From: Actinomycetota bacterium
GTDB lineage: Bacteria > Actinomycetota > Humimicrobiia > Humimicrobiales > Humimicrobiaceae
DNA: 6,730 nucleotides
Direction of reading: 5' to 3'
Assembly (NCBI GenBank): GCA_018399435.1
Contig: JAGYOJ010000090.1
Coordinates: 1-6,730 of the forward strand
Both the position numbers and the translations under genes were made by a program. This document shows positions 1 to 6,409 of this stretch, one piece after another; the stretch's first letter is position 1, and each line of letters begins with the position of its first letter. Below the pieces are notes generated by a model. The model saw nothing but the letters and a program-made list of their open reading frames with translations, was not told the origin of the DNA and did not search any database.

Positions 1-12
1 TTTAAAAAACCC

Positions 13-17
13 AGGAG
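13..17 (+). promoter_or_regulatory. Shine-Dalgarno site of the bS22-like gene
   Basis: AGGAG lies 5 nt upstream of the ATG at 23. It is one of the stronger ribosome binding sites in the window and supports translation of a 31-codon gene that could be dismissed on length alone. The promoter must lie before the window, because only 22 bases precede the gene. Confidence 0.8.
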
Positions 18-22
18 CCAAG

Positions 23-118
23 ATGAGTTCTATTATAAAAAAAAGAAGAAAAAAGATGAGGAAAAAGAAGCATAAGAGAATGCTTAAAAAAACAAAATGG
101 AAGAGAAGAAATAAATGA
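23..118 (+). CDS. Small basic ribosomal protein, bS22 / AURKAIP1-COX24 type (31 aa)
   Basis: This 31-codon gene begins MSSIIKKRRKKMRKKKHK. The protein is about two thirds Lys/Arg, with no acidic residue and no cysteine. From memory, the N-terminal pattern (M-x-S-[VI]-I-K-K-R-R-K-[RK]-M-x-K-K-K-H-[RK]-[RK]) is that of mycobacterial bS22 and of bacterial proteins annotated as AURKAIP1/COX24 domain-containing, about 30-35 aa long. Those are small-subunit ribosomal proteins; the mitochondrial relatives serve in mitoribosomes. It probably binds rRNA in the 30S subunit. The AGGAG site 5 nt upstream fixes the start. The stop TGA at 116-118 overlaps the ATG of the next gene (ATGA), so the two are probably translationally coupled. 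The family is bacterial and organellar, which argues against an archaeal source. The main alternative is a spurious Lys-rich reading frame, which the motif match and ribosome binding site make unlikely. Confidence 0.85.
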   Translation: MSSIIKKRRKKMRKKKHKRMLKKTKWKRRNK

Positions 119-1020
119 TAGGAGAGCCCCTTTTAAAGGCTATAAAAAAAAGGATTTTGCTTGGTGATGGGGCAATGGGAACCATGCTTCAAAACATGGG
201 TATACTTGCTTGCCCTGATTCACTAAATATAAATGAAAAATTAATTGAAAAGGTTAAAAGCGTGCATTTAGGCTACTTGAAAGCTGGTTCCGATATAATC
301 CAAACTAATACATTCGGGGCAAACCCAGTTAAGCTTAAGGCATGCAAATTAGAAGATAATATTGAAGAAATAAATAAGAATGCCGTGCATGCGGTAAGAG
401 AATCAATAGGTATTTTTAAAAAAGAAGGCAATAGTAAAGAAATATTTATAGCAGGTGATGTAGGCCCTCTGGGGCAACTATTAGAGCCTGCGGGTAACAT
501 AAAATATAGCCAGGCAGTTAAATTTTTTACTGCCCAGGTGAAGACACTTATAGAAAATGGAATAGATGTTATATTAATAGAAACCATAATGGATATAAAT
601 GAAGCAATTGCTGCCATAGAATCAGTTAAAAACATAGATAATAAAATACCAATAGTATGTACCCTGACTTTTGGTGAAAATGCAGTTACCATGATGGGGG
701 CAAAAGCTAAAGACGCTGTAAAAATACTACAAGATAAAGGCGCAGATATCGTTGGTGCAAATTGCAGCCTTGGCTCAGAATTAATGATAAAAGTTGTAAG
801 GGAGATGAGGGAATCCGACCCAAAAGCTAAACTAATGTTTCAGCCAAATGCCGGGATGCCGGTTTTAGAAAATGGCAAAACTGTCTATAAAGAATCTGCA
901 GATGTTATGTTTGAAAATATAAGAAAATATTTAAAATATAGGCCATCAATTATTGGTGCCTGCTGTGGCAGCACACCAGAACATATAAAGAAATTGTCTA
1001 GCTTAACAGGCCATCAATAA
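115..1020 (+). CDS. Homocysteine S-methyltransferase, stand-alone MetH N-terminal domain (301 aa)
   Basis: This is a zinc-dependent TIM-barrel enzyme that activates homocysteine as a thiolate so that it accepts a methyl group, giving methionine. Hallmarks are the N-terminal D18-G-A-M-G-T-M-L25 motif, 'SDIIQTNTFGAN' near residues 58-69, a first zinc ligand C217 in 'GANCSLG', and the paired ligands C283-C284 in 'GACCGS'. Its 301 aa equal only the first module of cobalamin-dependent methionine synthase. The pterin-binding, B12-binding and reactivation modules are absent and none is encoded in the window. It must therefore take the methyl group from a separate donor, perhaps a methyl-corrinoid protein (a 'split MetH') or S-methylmethionine. 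The overall pattern looks closer to MetH than to the S-methylmethionine enzymes. The ATG at 115 overlaps the stop of the bS22-like gene; the ribosome binding site is weak (AGAGAAG), consistent with coupling. Its last 23 bp overlap the end of smsB on the other strand. Confidence 0.87.
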   Translation: MIGEPLLKAIKKRILLGDGAMGTMLQNMGILACPDSLNINEKLIEKVKSVHLGYLKAGSDIIQTNTFGANPVKLKACKLEDNIEEINKNAVHAVRESIGIFKKEGNSKEIFIAGDVGPLGQLLEPAGNIKYSQAVKFFTAQVKTLIENGIDVILIETIMDINEAIAAIESVKNIDNKIPIVCTLTFGENAVTMMGAKAKDAVKILQDKGADIVGANCSLGSELMIKVVREMRESDPKAKLMFQPNAGMPVLENGKTVYKESADVMFENIRKYLKYRPSIIGACCGSTPEHIKKLSSLTGHQ

Positions 1021-1918
1021 TTAATTCTACAGCCTTATCTTCACTTAATCCCCGAGACATAAGTGTTTGTAATTGTTTAGAATCTACGCTTCCAATTGAG
1101 GCCTCATGGGTTACGTGCGCTCTCGGATTGCTAACCTCAACTATCGGTATAGCACTAGCTTTGCCATTGCCTTGAATGACTTCCTTACAGTCAACATGGC
1201 CCCTTGCAAACTCTGCACTGGCAATTAATTTATTATAAATTTCTGCTCTTGCATTATCCCTGACTGCCACCTTGGAGGTTAAAACTCCACGGGACCACTT
1301 GCCTATAAGATTGCCTGCTTCTTTTATTTTAATAATATCGTCACCCTTGCCATCAATTTTTGCAGTCATTTCCATAACAGAATTATCCTTGCAAGTTGTC
1401 TCATAATCTATATCAATGCTACCAACTCTCCCCCTTATAAGCTCAAATATTGTTTTCAGGCGTGCATTTTCTTCTAATATTATTTTAGCTTTGGGGATAA
1501 CAGTAATGCCACCTTCTTCACTATGTATATGTTTTTCAGTATAAGAATAAGAAGCATTTTTTCCAACTTGAATTTTGCCATCCATTATATGTTTTACATC
1601 TACAGCATTTGGGAAAACACAATGGGAAAAAATATCAATTTTAGAGTTTTCCCCAATATCTATATTAATAACTATTTTTTGAATAGCTTTCTTGTGGGTA
1701 ACCCCGAAACAAAGATGTACCGGGTTTTCTACAACTGTATTTTTTTCTAAACTGATATTAATATCCACCCCATCTTTTATTTCCTTAGTATCCACTTTTA
1801 GCCCTTCTACTGTATTGGTGTCTACAACCTTATCTTTATTTATAACCAATCTGGCAGTATTTTTATCATGCACTGCAGAATGTATATTTGCTTCCTTTAT
1901 TAATTGATCTATACTCAT
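998..1918 (-). CDS. smsB: SmsB, short SufB-like Fe-S cluster assembly scaffold (306 aa)
   Basis: This SufB/SufD-family protein partners the ABC ATPase encoded just upstream to build Fe-S clusters in the cytoplasm. It has repetitive beta-strand-rich sequence at about residues 50-230 (beta-helix core) and a conserved C-terminal end: 'GHVDCKEVIQG' (240-250), 'AIPIVEV' (256-262), 'HVTHEASIG' (268-276) and a final helix 'RGLSEDKAVELIIDG'. Aligned by eye to remembered E. coli SufB, C244 corresponds to cluster-site C405 and H271-E272 to H433-E434, so the assembly residues appear present. Other cysteines are C70, C100 and C176. At 306 aa it is far shorter than SufB or SufD (over 400 aa). It stops just after the final helix, as in the minimal SMS systems of anaerobes. 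No SufD, SufS, SufU or SufE gene is adjacent. The start overlaps smsC by ATGA, with GGAG 7 nt upstream. A generic 'SufD family' name would also fit; the pairing favours smsB. Confidence 0.88.
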   Translation of the reverse strand: MSIDQLIKEANIHSAVHDKNTARLVINKDKVVDTNTVEGLKVDTKEIKDGVDINISLEKNTVVENPVHLCFGVTHKKAIQKIVINIDIGENSKIDIFSHCVFPNAVDVKHIMDGKIQVGKNASYSYTEKHIHSEEGGITVIPKAKIILEENARLKTIFELIRGRVGSIDIDYETTCKDNSVMEMTAKIDGKGDDIIKIKEAGNLIGKWSRGVLTSKVAVRDNARAEIYNKLIASAEFARGHVDCKEVIQGNGKASAIPIVEVSNPRAHVTHEASIGSVDSKQLQTLMSRGLSEDKAVELIIDGLLS

Positions 1919-2652
1919 AATTTTACTCCATTTTGTTCAGGCTTATTTTTATGGTCACAAGGTATGCATTTATCTTCAAAATATTGCCTAATTTCTTCTA
2001 CATTCCCCCTCCTTAAAACAGTCCCGCAACAAAGCAGAAAAGCATGTTCTGATTGTTTTAAAACTTCCAGACTATGGGTTATTAGAATTACGGTAGCCCC
2101 ATTTTCCTTAAGGAATCTAATTGCATTAAAAATATTTTCAAGTGATGCTACATCAATACCTGAATCTGGCTCATCAAGTATTACTATTTTAGGGTCAATA
2201 GCCAATATAGAAGCAAGCTCTACCTTTTTTCTCTCTCCGCCACTCAAGCTTTTGTCAACTGCCCTGCCCATATAGACTTCGGGGGCCATCCCTACTTTTT
2301 TTAAGGCATCTTTTACTTTTTCTATACTTTTATCCTTTGCCCCGGCTTTTATAAACTTCTCTACAGTTAAACCTTCAAATCTTGCAGGCTCCTGCCAGGC
2401 CATTGTAATTCCGCTTTTTGCCCTTTCATATACATTAAGCTTTTTTATAGATTTTCCATTTAAAAGTATGTCGCCTTCAAAATCCCTGTAACCTTCCAAC
2501 CCCATTATTACATTGCCAAGAGTTGTTTTCCCAACTCCATTGGGGCCAACAATTGCATGGACATAGCCTTCCCAAAAATCTATATCCAAATTATCCAATA
2601 TTTTATTTCCATTTATTGATAAACTTATGTTTTTTGCTTCTAATATTCCCAT
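1915..2652 (-). CDS. smsC: SmsC, SufC-like ABC ATPase for Fe-S cluster assembly (245 aa)
   Basis: This cytosolic ABC-type ATPase powers conformational change in the SmsB scaffold; it is not a transporter. Everything expected is present: Walker A G36-PNGVGK-T43, Q-loop Q87 in 'WQEP', signature 'LSGGE' at 136-140 followed by RKK as in SufC, Walker B 'KIVILDEPDSGID' at 155-167, and switch histidine H193 in 'ITHS'. The 'LDEPDSGID' and 'SGGERKK' wording is SufC-like rather than that of an importer ATPase. The tail is unusual: C208-C209, then C229-IP-C232-D-H234. These could bind a metal or cluster, which is inference. It is the first gene of the operon. AAGAGG lies 7 nt upstream of the ATG and the stop overlaps the smsB start by 4 nt. 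No membrane permease gene is nearby, in line with the SMS assignment. Confidence 0.9.
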   Translation of the reverse strand: MGILEAKNISLSINGNKILDNLDIDFWEGYVHAIVGPNGVGKTTLGNVIMGLEGYRDFEGDILLNGKSIKKLNVYERAKSGITMAWQEPARFEGLTVEKFIKAGAKDKSIEKVKDALKKVGMAPEVYMGRAVDKSLSGGERKKVELASILAIDPKIVILDEPDSGIDVASLENIFNAIRFLKENGATVILITHSLEVLKQSEHAFLLCCGTVLRRGNVEEIRQYFEDKCIPCDHKNKPEQNGVKL

Positions 2653-2792
2653 TTTTTAACCTCTTCTTTAATGAATTTAGATTATAACAAAATTATATAA
2701 CTATAAATAGCTAAAGCTTAATATTTATAATATTTAATATATAATAATGAAAATGTTACTTAAATACAAAGTATAGTAATTTAAGGAAAATT
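2653..2792. promoter_or_regulatory. Divergent promoter region between smsC and the radical SAM gene
   Basis: This 140-bp gap is almost entirely A/T and must carry the promoters of two divergent units. On the plus strand, perfect TATAAT hexamers occur at 2726-2731 and 2740-2745. On the minus strand, TATAAT can be read at 2681-2686 and 2692-2697. No good TTGACA box lies at the right distance from any of them, so exact start sites cannot be assigned, and such hexamers are common by chance in this composition. Ribosome binding sites at the two ends are clear: AAGAGG (minus, 2660-2665) for smsC and AAGGA (plus, 2783-2787, 5 nt before the ATG) for the radical SAM gene. I see no convincing operator palindrome. 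Confidence 0.5.
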
Positions 2793-3818
2793 ATGGCAAT
2801 TTTAAATATCCCAGAACCTGTATCTATTGGGCTGCTCTTAAGTTATAAGTGTAATATTTCTTGCAGGGATTGTATTTATGCTTGCTCGCCAAAATGGAAA
2901 TCCGATTGGATAAATATAGAAGATGTGGAAAATATATTTAACCAGTTAGCGCCAATATTAAATAAAGCTGTCCCAGGTTATTCTAAGCAGATTAGTTTTT
3001 CTTATGGGCTGCATTTTACTGGAGGCGAGCCTTTTCTAAATTTTAGCCTTCTATTAAAGCTTACATATCTTGCAAAAGAAAAAAATATACCGCTGCCTTT
3101 TGTAGAAACTAATTGTTTTTGGGCAACAGATGATAAAAAAACTAAAAAAATGTTAATTAAATTAAAAAAAGCAGGGCTCTCAGGAATCCTTATAAGTGTA
3201 AACCCTTTTAATATTGAATATATTCCCTTTGAAAGAATCAAGCGTGCAGCAAAAATATCACAAAATATATTTGGCCCAAATTCAATAATTTATCAACAAT
3301 TTTACTTCAGCCTTTTTAAGCAGATAGGCCTTAGAGGCACTATTTCTTTTAAGGAACTTTTAAAAAAAGTAGATCCCAAAAAACTACAAGGCTATATCGA
3401 ACTATTGCCAATGGGAAATACCCTTTATAAATTAGATTATTTATATGAAAGAAAGCCTGCTGATTTTTTCTTTGGTGAATCCTGCCATATGGAATTAACA
3501 AGGAACTGGCACCTGCATATTGATAATTACTGCAATTATATCCCTGGCTTTTGTGCTGGAATCAGCCTGGGAAATGCTAGAAACCTTAAAAAAATACTGG
3601 CTGGCATGAATTTAGAAAATTTCCCTATACTTCAAGCTTTAAATATTAATTTAGGTAAATTATATGAAATAGGAAAAGCTAATGGATACAGGGAAAGCAG
3701 TAAAGGCTATATATCTAAGTGCCATTTATGCACAGACATTAGAAAACATTTAGTGGATAAAACTGATGAATTTAAAGAATTAAAACCAATAGGCTTTTAT
3801 AAAAATATTGGCAATTAA
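2793..3818 (+). CDS. Radical SAM enzyme of unknown function with C-terminal auxiliary cysteines (341 aa)
   Basis: The protein should bind a [4Fe-4S] cluster and S-adenosylmethionine to start radical chemistry. The signature C20-NIS-C24-RD-C27 is followed by a further cysteine, C31. 'FTGGEP' at 75-80 is the GGE motif that contacts SAM. 'VETNCFWA' at 104-111 and 'ILISVNPF' at 132-139 fit later strands of the partial TIM barrel. The C-terminal half holds C231, C247, C254, C310 and C313 (spacing x15, x6, x55, x2), suggesting one auxiliary cluster of SPASM/twitch type, although the spacing does not match a classic SPASM domain as I know it. 'ELTRNWHLHID' and 'GFCAGISLGNARN' (about 234-264) look strongly constrained. 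No substrate peptide or partner enzyme is adjacent, so the substrate is unknown. It is transcribed divergently from smsCB and lies 109 bp before the iron-transport operon. The start is supported by AAGGA 5 nt upstream. Confidence 0.85.
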   Translation: MAILNIPEPVSIGLLLSYKCNISCRDCIYACSPKWKSDWINIEDVENIFNQLAPILNKAVPGYSKQISFSYGLHFTGGEPFLNFSLLLKLTYLAKEKNIPLPFVETNCFWATDDKKTKKMLIKLKKAGLSGILISVNPFNIEYIPFERIKRAAKISQNIFGPNSIIYQQFYFSLFKQIGLRGTISFKELLKKVDPKKLQGYIELLPMGNTLYKLDYLYERKPADFFFGESCHMELTRNWHLHIDNYCNYIPGFCAGISLGNARNLKKILAGMNLENFPILQALNINLGKLYEIGKANGYRESSKGYISKCHLCTDIRKHLVDKTDEFKELKPIGFYKNIGN

Positions 3819-3851
3819 TATTAAAAAATTCTTTCACCTCTTAAAAGAACT

Positions 3852-3881
3852 TTGACAGTCCCGCCATTTATAATATATGCT
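3852..3881 (+). promoter_or_regulatory. Candidate promoter of the iron-transport operon
   Basis: A perfect -35 hexamer TTGACA at 3852-3857 is followed after 18 nt by TATGCT (3876-3881, four of six to TATAAT). Transcription would start near 3888, giving a leader of about 40 nt. This fits an independent promoter for the DtxR/FeoA-feoB unit. A perfect TATAAT at 3869-3874 is also present, but only 11 nt from the -35, so it could not pair with it. The leader is A/T-rich and could hold an operator for the metal regulator encoded just downstream, but I find no clear DtxR-type or Fur-type box. AAGG at 3917-3920, 7 nt before the ATG at 3928, is the likely ribosome binding site. Confidence 0.45.
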
Positions 3882-3927
3882 AATAAATAACATAAGTTCA
3901 TTATAAATTATTATTTAAGGTAACGGA

Positions 3928-4524
3928 ATGAAAGAAGATTCTGAAATTTTAAGAATTGTAAAAGAAGATATATTAAGAATATTAATTGAAAAGAACGGCT
4001 CGGTTTTAAAAGATTATATTGCTGATGAAATTAAAGTTTCTAAGTCTTTTATGGATAAAGCAATTACCCAATTAGAGAAAGAAGGGCTTTTAGAATATGA
4101 TAAAAATAATATTAAGCTAAGTAATTCCGGAAAATTTAAGGCATTGGACATATTAGAGAAGCATCTTAAAATTGAACAATATTTCAAAGGTATAAAAAGC
4201 CAAAAACAAGCACACAAAATTAGCCATATAATAGAGCATTACATATCAGAAGAAGTTATTGATAATTTAAAAAAAATTTCCACTTTTAAAAACAAAGGGG
4301 ACTCTTTAATAAAATTCAAAAACGGAGAAGCCTTTATAACAAATATGAAATCGGATGATAAGTTATTTGAAAGATATGTAAGCATGGGTATTATACCTGG
4401 AGAAAAAATAAAGATCATTACAGAATTGCCCAATGGTTTAATTTTCAAAATAAAAGGCAAAAAAATTTTCATTGCTAGAGAATATGCAGAACAAATAGAA
4501 GTTTTAAATTATGAAAAAAGTTAA
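3928..4524 (+). CDS. DtxR-family metal-dependent regulator with C-terminal FeoA-like domain (198 aa)
   Basis: This is a predicted cytoplasmic transcription factor that senses Fe2+ or Mn2+ and probably controls its own operon. Residues 8-65 form a winged helix-turn-helix (recognition part 'VSKSFMDKAITQLEKEGLL', 37-55). Residues 72-118 match the DtxR dimerisation/metal domain, with H79, E83, H96, H100, E103 and H104 in 'KHLKIEQ' and 'AHKISHIIEHYIS'. Residues 126-194 form an SH3-like FeoA domain ('SMGIIPGEKIKI', then 'GKKIFIAREYAEQIEV'). By-eye alignment with DtxR puts H79, E83 and H96 on the H79/E83/H98 site, and H100, E103 and H104 on C102/E105/H106. D14 lies where DtxR has M10 and MntR has D8. 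His at the C102 position is unusual. Its last 14 bp overlap feoB. No separate feoA precedes feoB, so the fused domain might also serve as FeoA. Regulator identity is fairly sure; the metal is not. Confidence 0.85.
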   Translation: MKEDSEILRIVKEDILRILIEKNGSVLKDYIADEIKVSKSFMDKAITQLEKEGLLEYDKNNIKLSNSGKFKALDILEKHLKIEQYFKGIKSQKQAHKISHIIEHYISEEVIDNLKKISTFKNKGDSLIKFKNGEAFITNMKSDDKLFERYVSMGIIPGEKIKIITELPNGLIFKIKGKKIFIAREYAEQIEVLNYEKS

Positions 4525-6403
4525 GTTTTTACTAATTGGCCAACCTAATGCTGGTAAATCTTCACTACTTAATGCTCTAATTGGCTCTAAAGTAATTATG
4601 TCAAATTATCCTGGGACAACTGTAGAAATAACTAAAGGGAAAAAGAAGATAGGTAATCTTGAGGTCGAGTTTTCAGATACTCCTGGCATATATTCAATTT
4701 CTGACAGAAGCGAGGAAGAAAAAGTTACGGAAATGGCTATTTTTGAAAAAGATATAGACGGAGTTGTAATAATATGTGATGCCTGTGCACTCGAGCGTAG
4801 TCTATACATGGTTTTACAAATTCTAGAAGCAGATATACCAGTTATAATAGCTTTAAATTTTGTGGAGGAAGCAGAGAAAAAAGGCATAGATATTGACTAC
4901 AAAAAAATAGAAGATATCTTAAAAGTCCCGATAGTCCCAATAAATCCTTTAACTAAAAGGGGCATAGGCAAATTATTAGGGCAAATAGCAAAATATGATG
5001 AACTTCCTACACAAAGCTTTAAAATTGAATATGATGACCATATTGAAACAGCAATAAGAAAAATATCGAAACAAATAGATAACCCAAGGCAAAAAAGATT
5101 TATTGCCTTAAGGATTTTAGAAGAAGATAAAGATTTTTATAAATATCTAGAAGACAATAAAATAAAAAATATTGACGATATTATCTCAGTGCACCCAAAA
5201 ATCGCTAAAGACATAGCCGTAACAAGATACGGGACAGCAGCCTATATTGCAAAAAATTTTACTAAAATAACTTCTTTAAAAAAAGAAAAGAGATTAGAAG
5301 ACAAGATTGACAAGCTTCTCCTAAATTCAATATGGGGGCCTATATTAACATTTTCATTTTTTATATTAATGTTTGGCATAATCCTATATATTGGAAATTT
5401 AATCCAAGGTTATCTTTTAGGGGCGTCAGAAAATCTCATTTCTTACTTTAGCCAATTCGGGCATTCTATAATTTATACTGTATTGGGCCAGGGATTAACC
5501 GGGCTATCTATTGGCATTTCTATTGCATTGCCATATATCTTTTTATTTTACTTGCTTATTGGGTTTGTAGAAGATACAGGATTGCTAACCAGATTCATTA
5601 TTAATACAGAAAGGTTAACTAAGAAAATAGGGTTGCCGGGTAAATCATTTATTCCTCTACTTTTAGGCATTGGGTGCACAGTTCCTGCTGCCAGGGCTAC
5701 AAGGGTGCTTTCTTCAAAAAAAGAACAGTTCCGCGCAGCATCTTTTTTTGCTTTTATTCCCTGCTCAAGCAGGATTGCTATAATCATGGGAATAGTTGGA
5801 TTTTATGGCGGAGCCATGTTAGCTTTTTATGTTTACATCACTTTGGTAATTTTTGGATTAATATATGCTTTTGGGCTAAAAAAAGCCACTAATGCTACAC
5901 CTGAACCCTTGCTTTTAGAACTTCCTGTATACCGTAAGCCATCTATAAAAAATGTCTTTTCTAAAAGCTGGATAAGAATGAAAGATTTTGTTTATGTAGT
6001 TATTCCCCTTCTTATGATTTTTGGAATAATTTATGGAATCTTAGATGTAACTAATCTAACTGAATCTATTGTAAATCCATTTGCCTTTGTTACCAGCTGG
6101 CTAGGTTTGCCAAACAAGACAATCATACCTTTAATGTTTGGTTTTCTGCAAAAAGACCTAACTGGGCCAATGCTTTTATCTTCATTGGGAAGCGATATTC
6201 CATCAGCCCTTACTTCTCTCCAACTTTATACATTTGGAGTTGCCTCTACTTTAGGCATACCATGTATAATTGCCCTGGGCATGTTTATAAAAGAATTTGG
6301 ATTTAAAAAAGCCATTACAATAACAATTTTGATGAATTTATATGGAATTATTATTGCTGGCATTATCTGGAGAATAATATCATTTGTAGGTAATATGTTT
6401 TAA
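4511..6403 (+). CDS. feoB: FeoB, ferrous iron transport protein with N-terminal G domain (630 aa)
   Basis: This inner-membrane Fe2+ uptake protein couples a cytosolic nucleotide-binding domain to a membrane pore. G1 is G10-QPNAGK-S17, with N13 at the potassium-linked Asn position; G2 is 'PGTTVE' (34-39); G3 is D56-TPG-59. G4 is N116-F-V-E119 instead of NxxD, and G5 reads 'PINPL' (143-147) where Ser-Ala is usual, so guanine recognition may be altered. A helical linker domain spans about 170-265. The membrane part (about 275-630) has many hydrophobic segments and the FeoB marks: 'GIGCTVPAARATR' with C389, 'IPCSSR' with C418, 'GFLQKDLTGPM' (544-554) and 'GIPCIIALGMFIKEFG' with C585. It is shorter than E. 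coli FeoB (773 aa) but ends naturally, with no frameshift. The start overlaps the regulator gene by 14 bp and lacks a strong ribosome binding site, suggesting translational coupling. The 55-aa gene follows after 18 nt. Confidence 0.95.
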   Translation: MKKVKFLLIGQPNAGKSSLLNALIGSKVIMSNYPGTTVEITKGKKKIGNLEVEFSDTPGIYSISDRSEEEKVTEMAIFEKDIDGVVIICDACALERSLYMVLQILEADIPVIIALNFVEEAEKKGIDIDYKKIEDILKVPIVPINPLTKRGIGKLLGQIAKYDELPTQSFKIEYDDHIETAIRKISKQIDNPRQKRFIALRILEEDKDFYKYLEDNKIKNIDDIISVHPKIAKDIAVTRYGTAAYIAKNFTKITSLKKEKRLEDKIDKLLLNSIWGPILTFSFFILMFGIILYIGNLIQGYLLGASENLISYFSQFGHSIIYTVLGQGLTGLSIGISIALPYIFLFYLLIGFVEDTGLLTRFIINTERLTKKIGLPGKSFIPLLLGIGCTVPAARATRVLSSKKEQFRAASFFAFIPCSSRIAIIMGIVGFYGGAMLAFYVYITLVIFGLIYAFGLKKATNATPEPLLLELPVYRKPSIKNVFSKSWIRMKDFVYVVIPLLMIFGIIYGILDVTNLTESIVNPFAFVTSWLGLPNKTIIPLMFGFLQKDLTGPMLLSSLGSDIPSALTSLQLYTFGVASTLGIPCIIALGMFIKEFGFKKAITITILMNLYGIIIAGIIWRIISFVGNMF

Positions 6404-6409
6404 AGGATT

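Noticed and set aside
273..692. Minus-strand open frame of 139 aa inside the methyltransferase gene
   Set aside because: It is antisense to a gene with clear catalytic motifs; its hydrophobic composition is what the reverse complement of this coding sequence would give.
1160..1162. Apparent loss of the SufB active-site cysteine (Lys253 in 'GNGKASAIP')
   Set aside because: Closer alignment, spaced from the HEA motif, places the cluster-site cysteine at C244 in 'HVDCKE', which is present, so there is no real loss.
1904..2275. Plus-strand open frame of 123 aa opposite smsC
   Set aside because: It lies entirely antisense to a well-supported ABC ATPase gene, matches no family I know, and has no good ribosome binding site.
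3829..3849. TTCTTT / AAAGAA inverted repeat after the radical SAM gene as a terminator
   Set aside because: The stem is 6 bp with one G/C pair and a 9-nt loop, and no T-run follows; it is too weak to call.
3869..3874. Perfect TATAAT as -10 box of the feo promoter
   Set aside because: Only 11 nt separate it from the TTGACA at 3852, too short for a sigma-70-type promoter; TATGCT at 18 nt fits better.
3884..3917. TAAATAA / TTATTTA inverted repeat as an iron-regulator operator
   Set aside because: The arms are 7 bp of pure A/T separated by 20 nt in an A/T-rich leader, so chance is a sufficient explanation. It does not resemble DtxR or Fur boxes.
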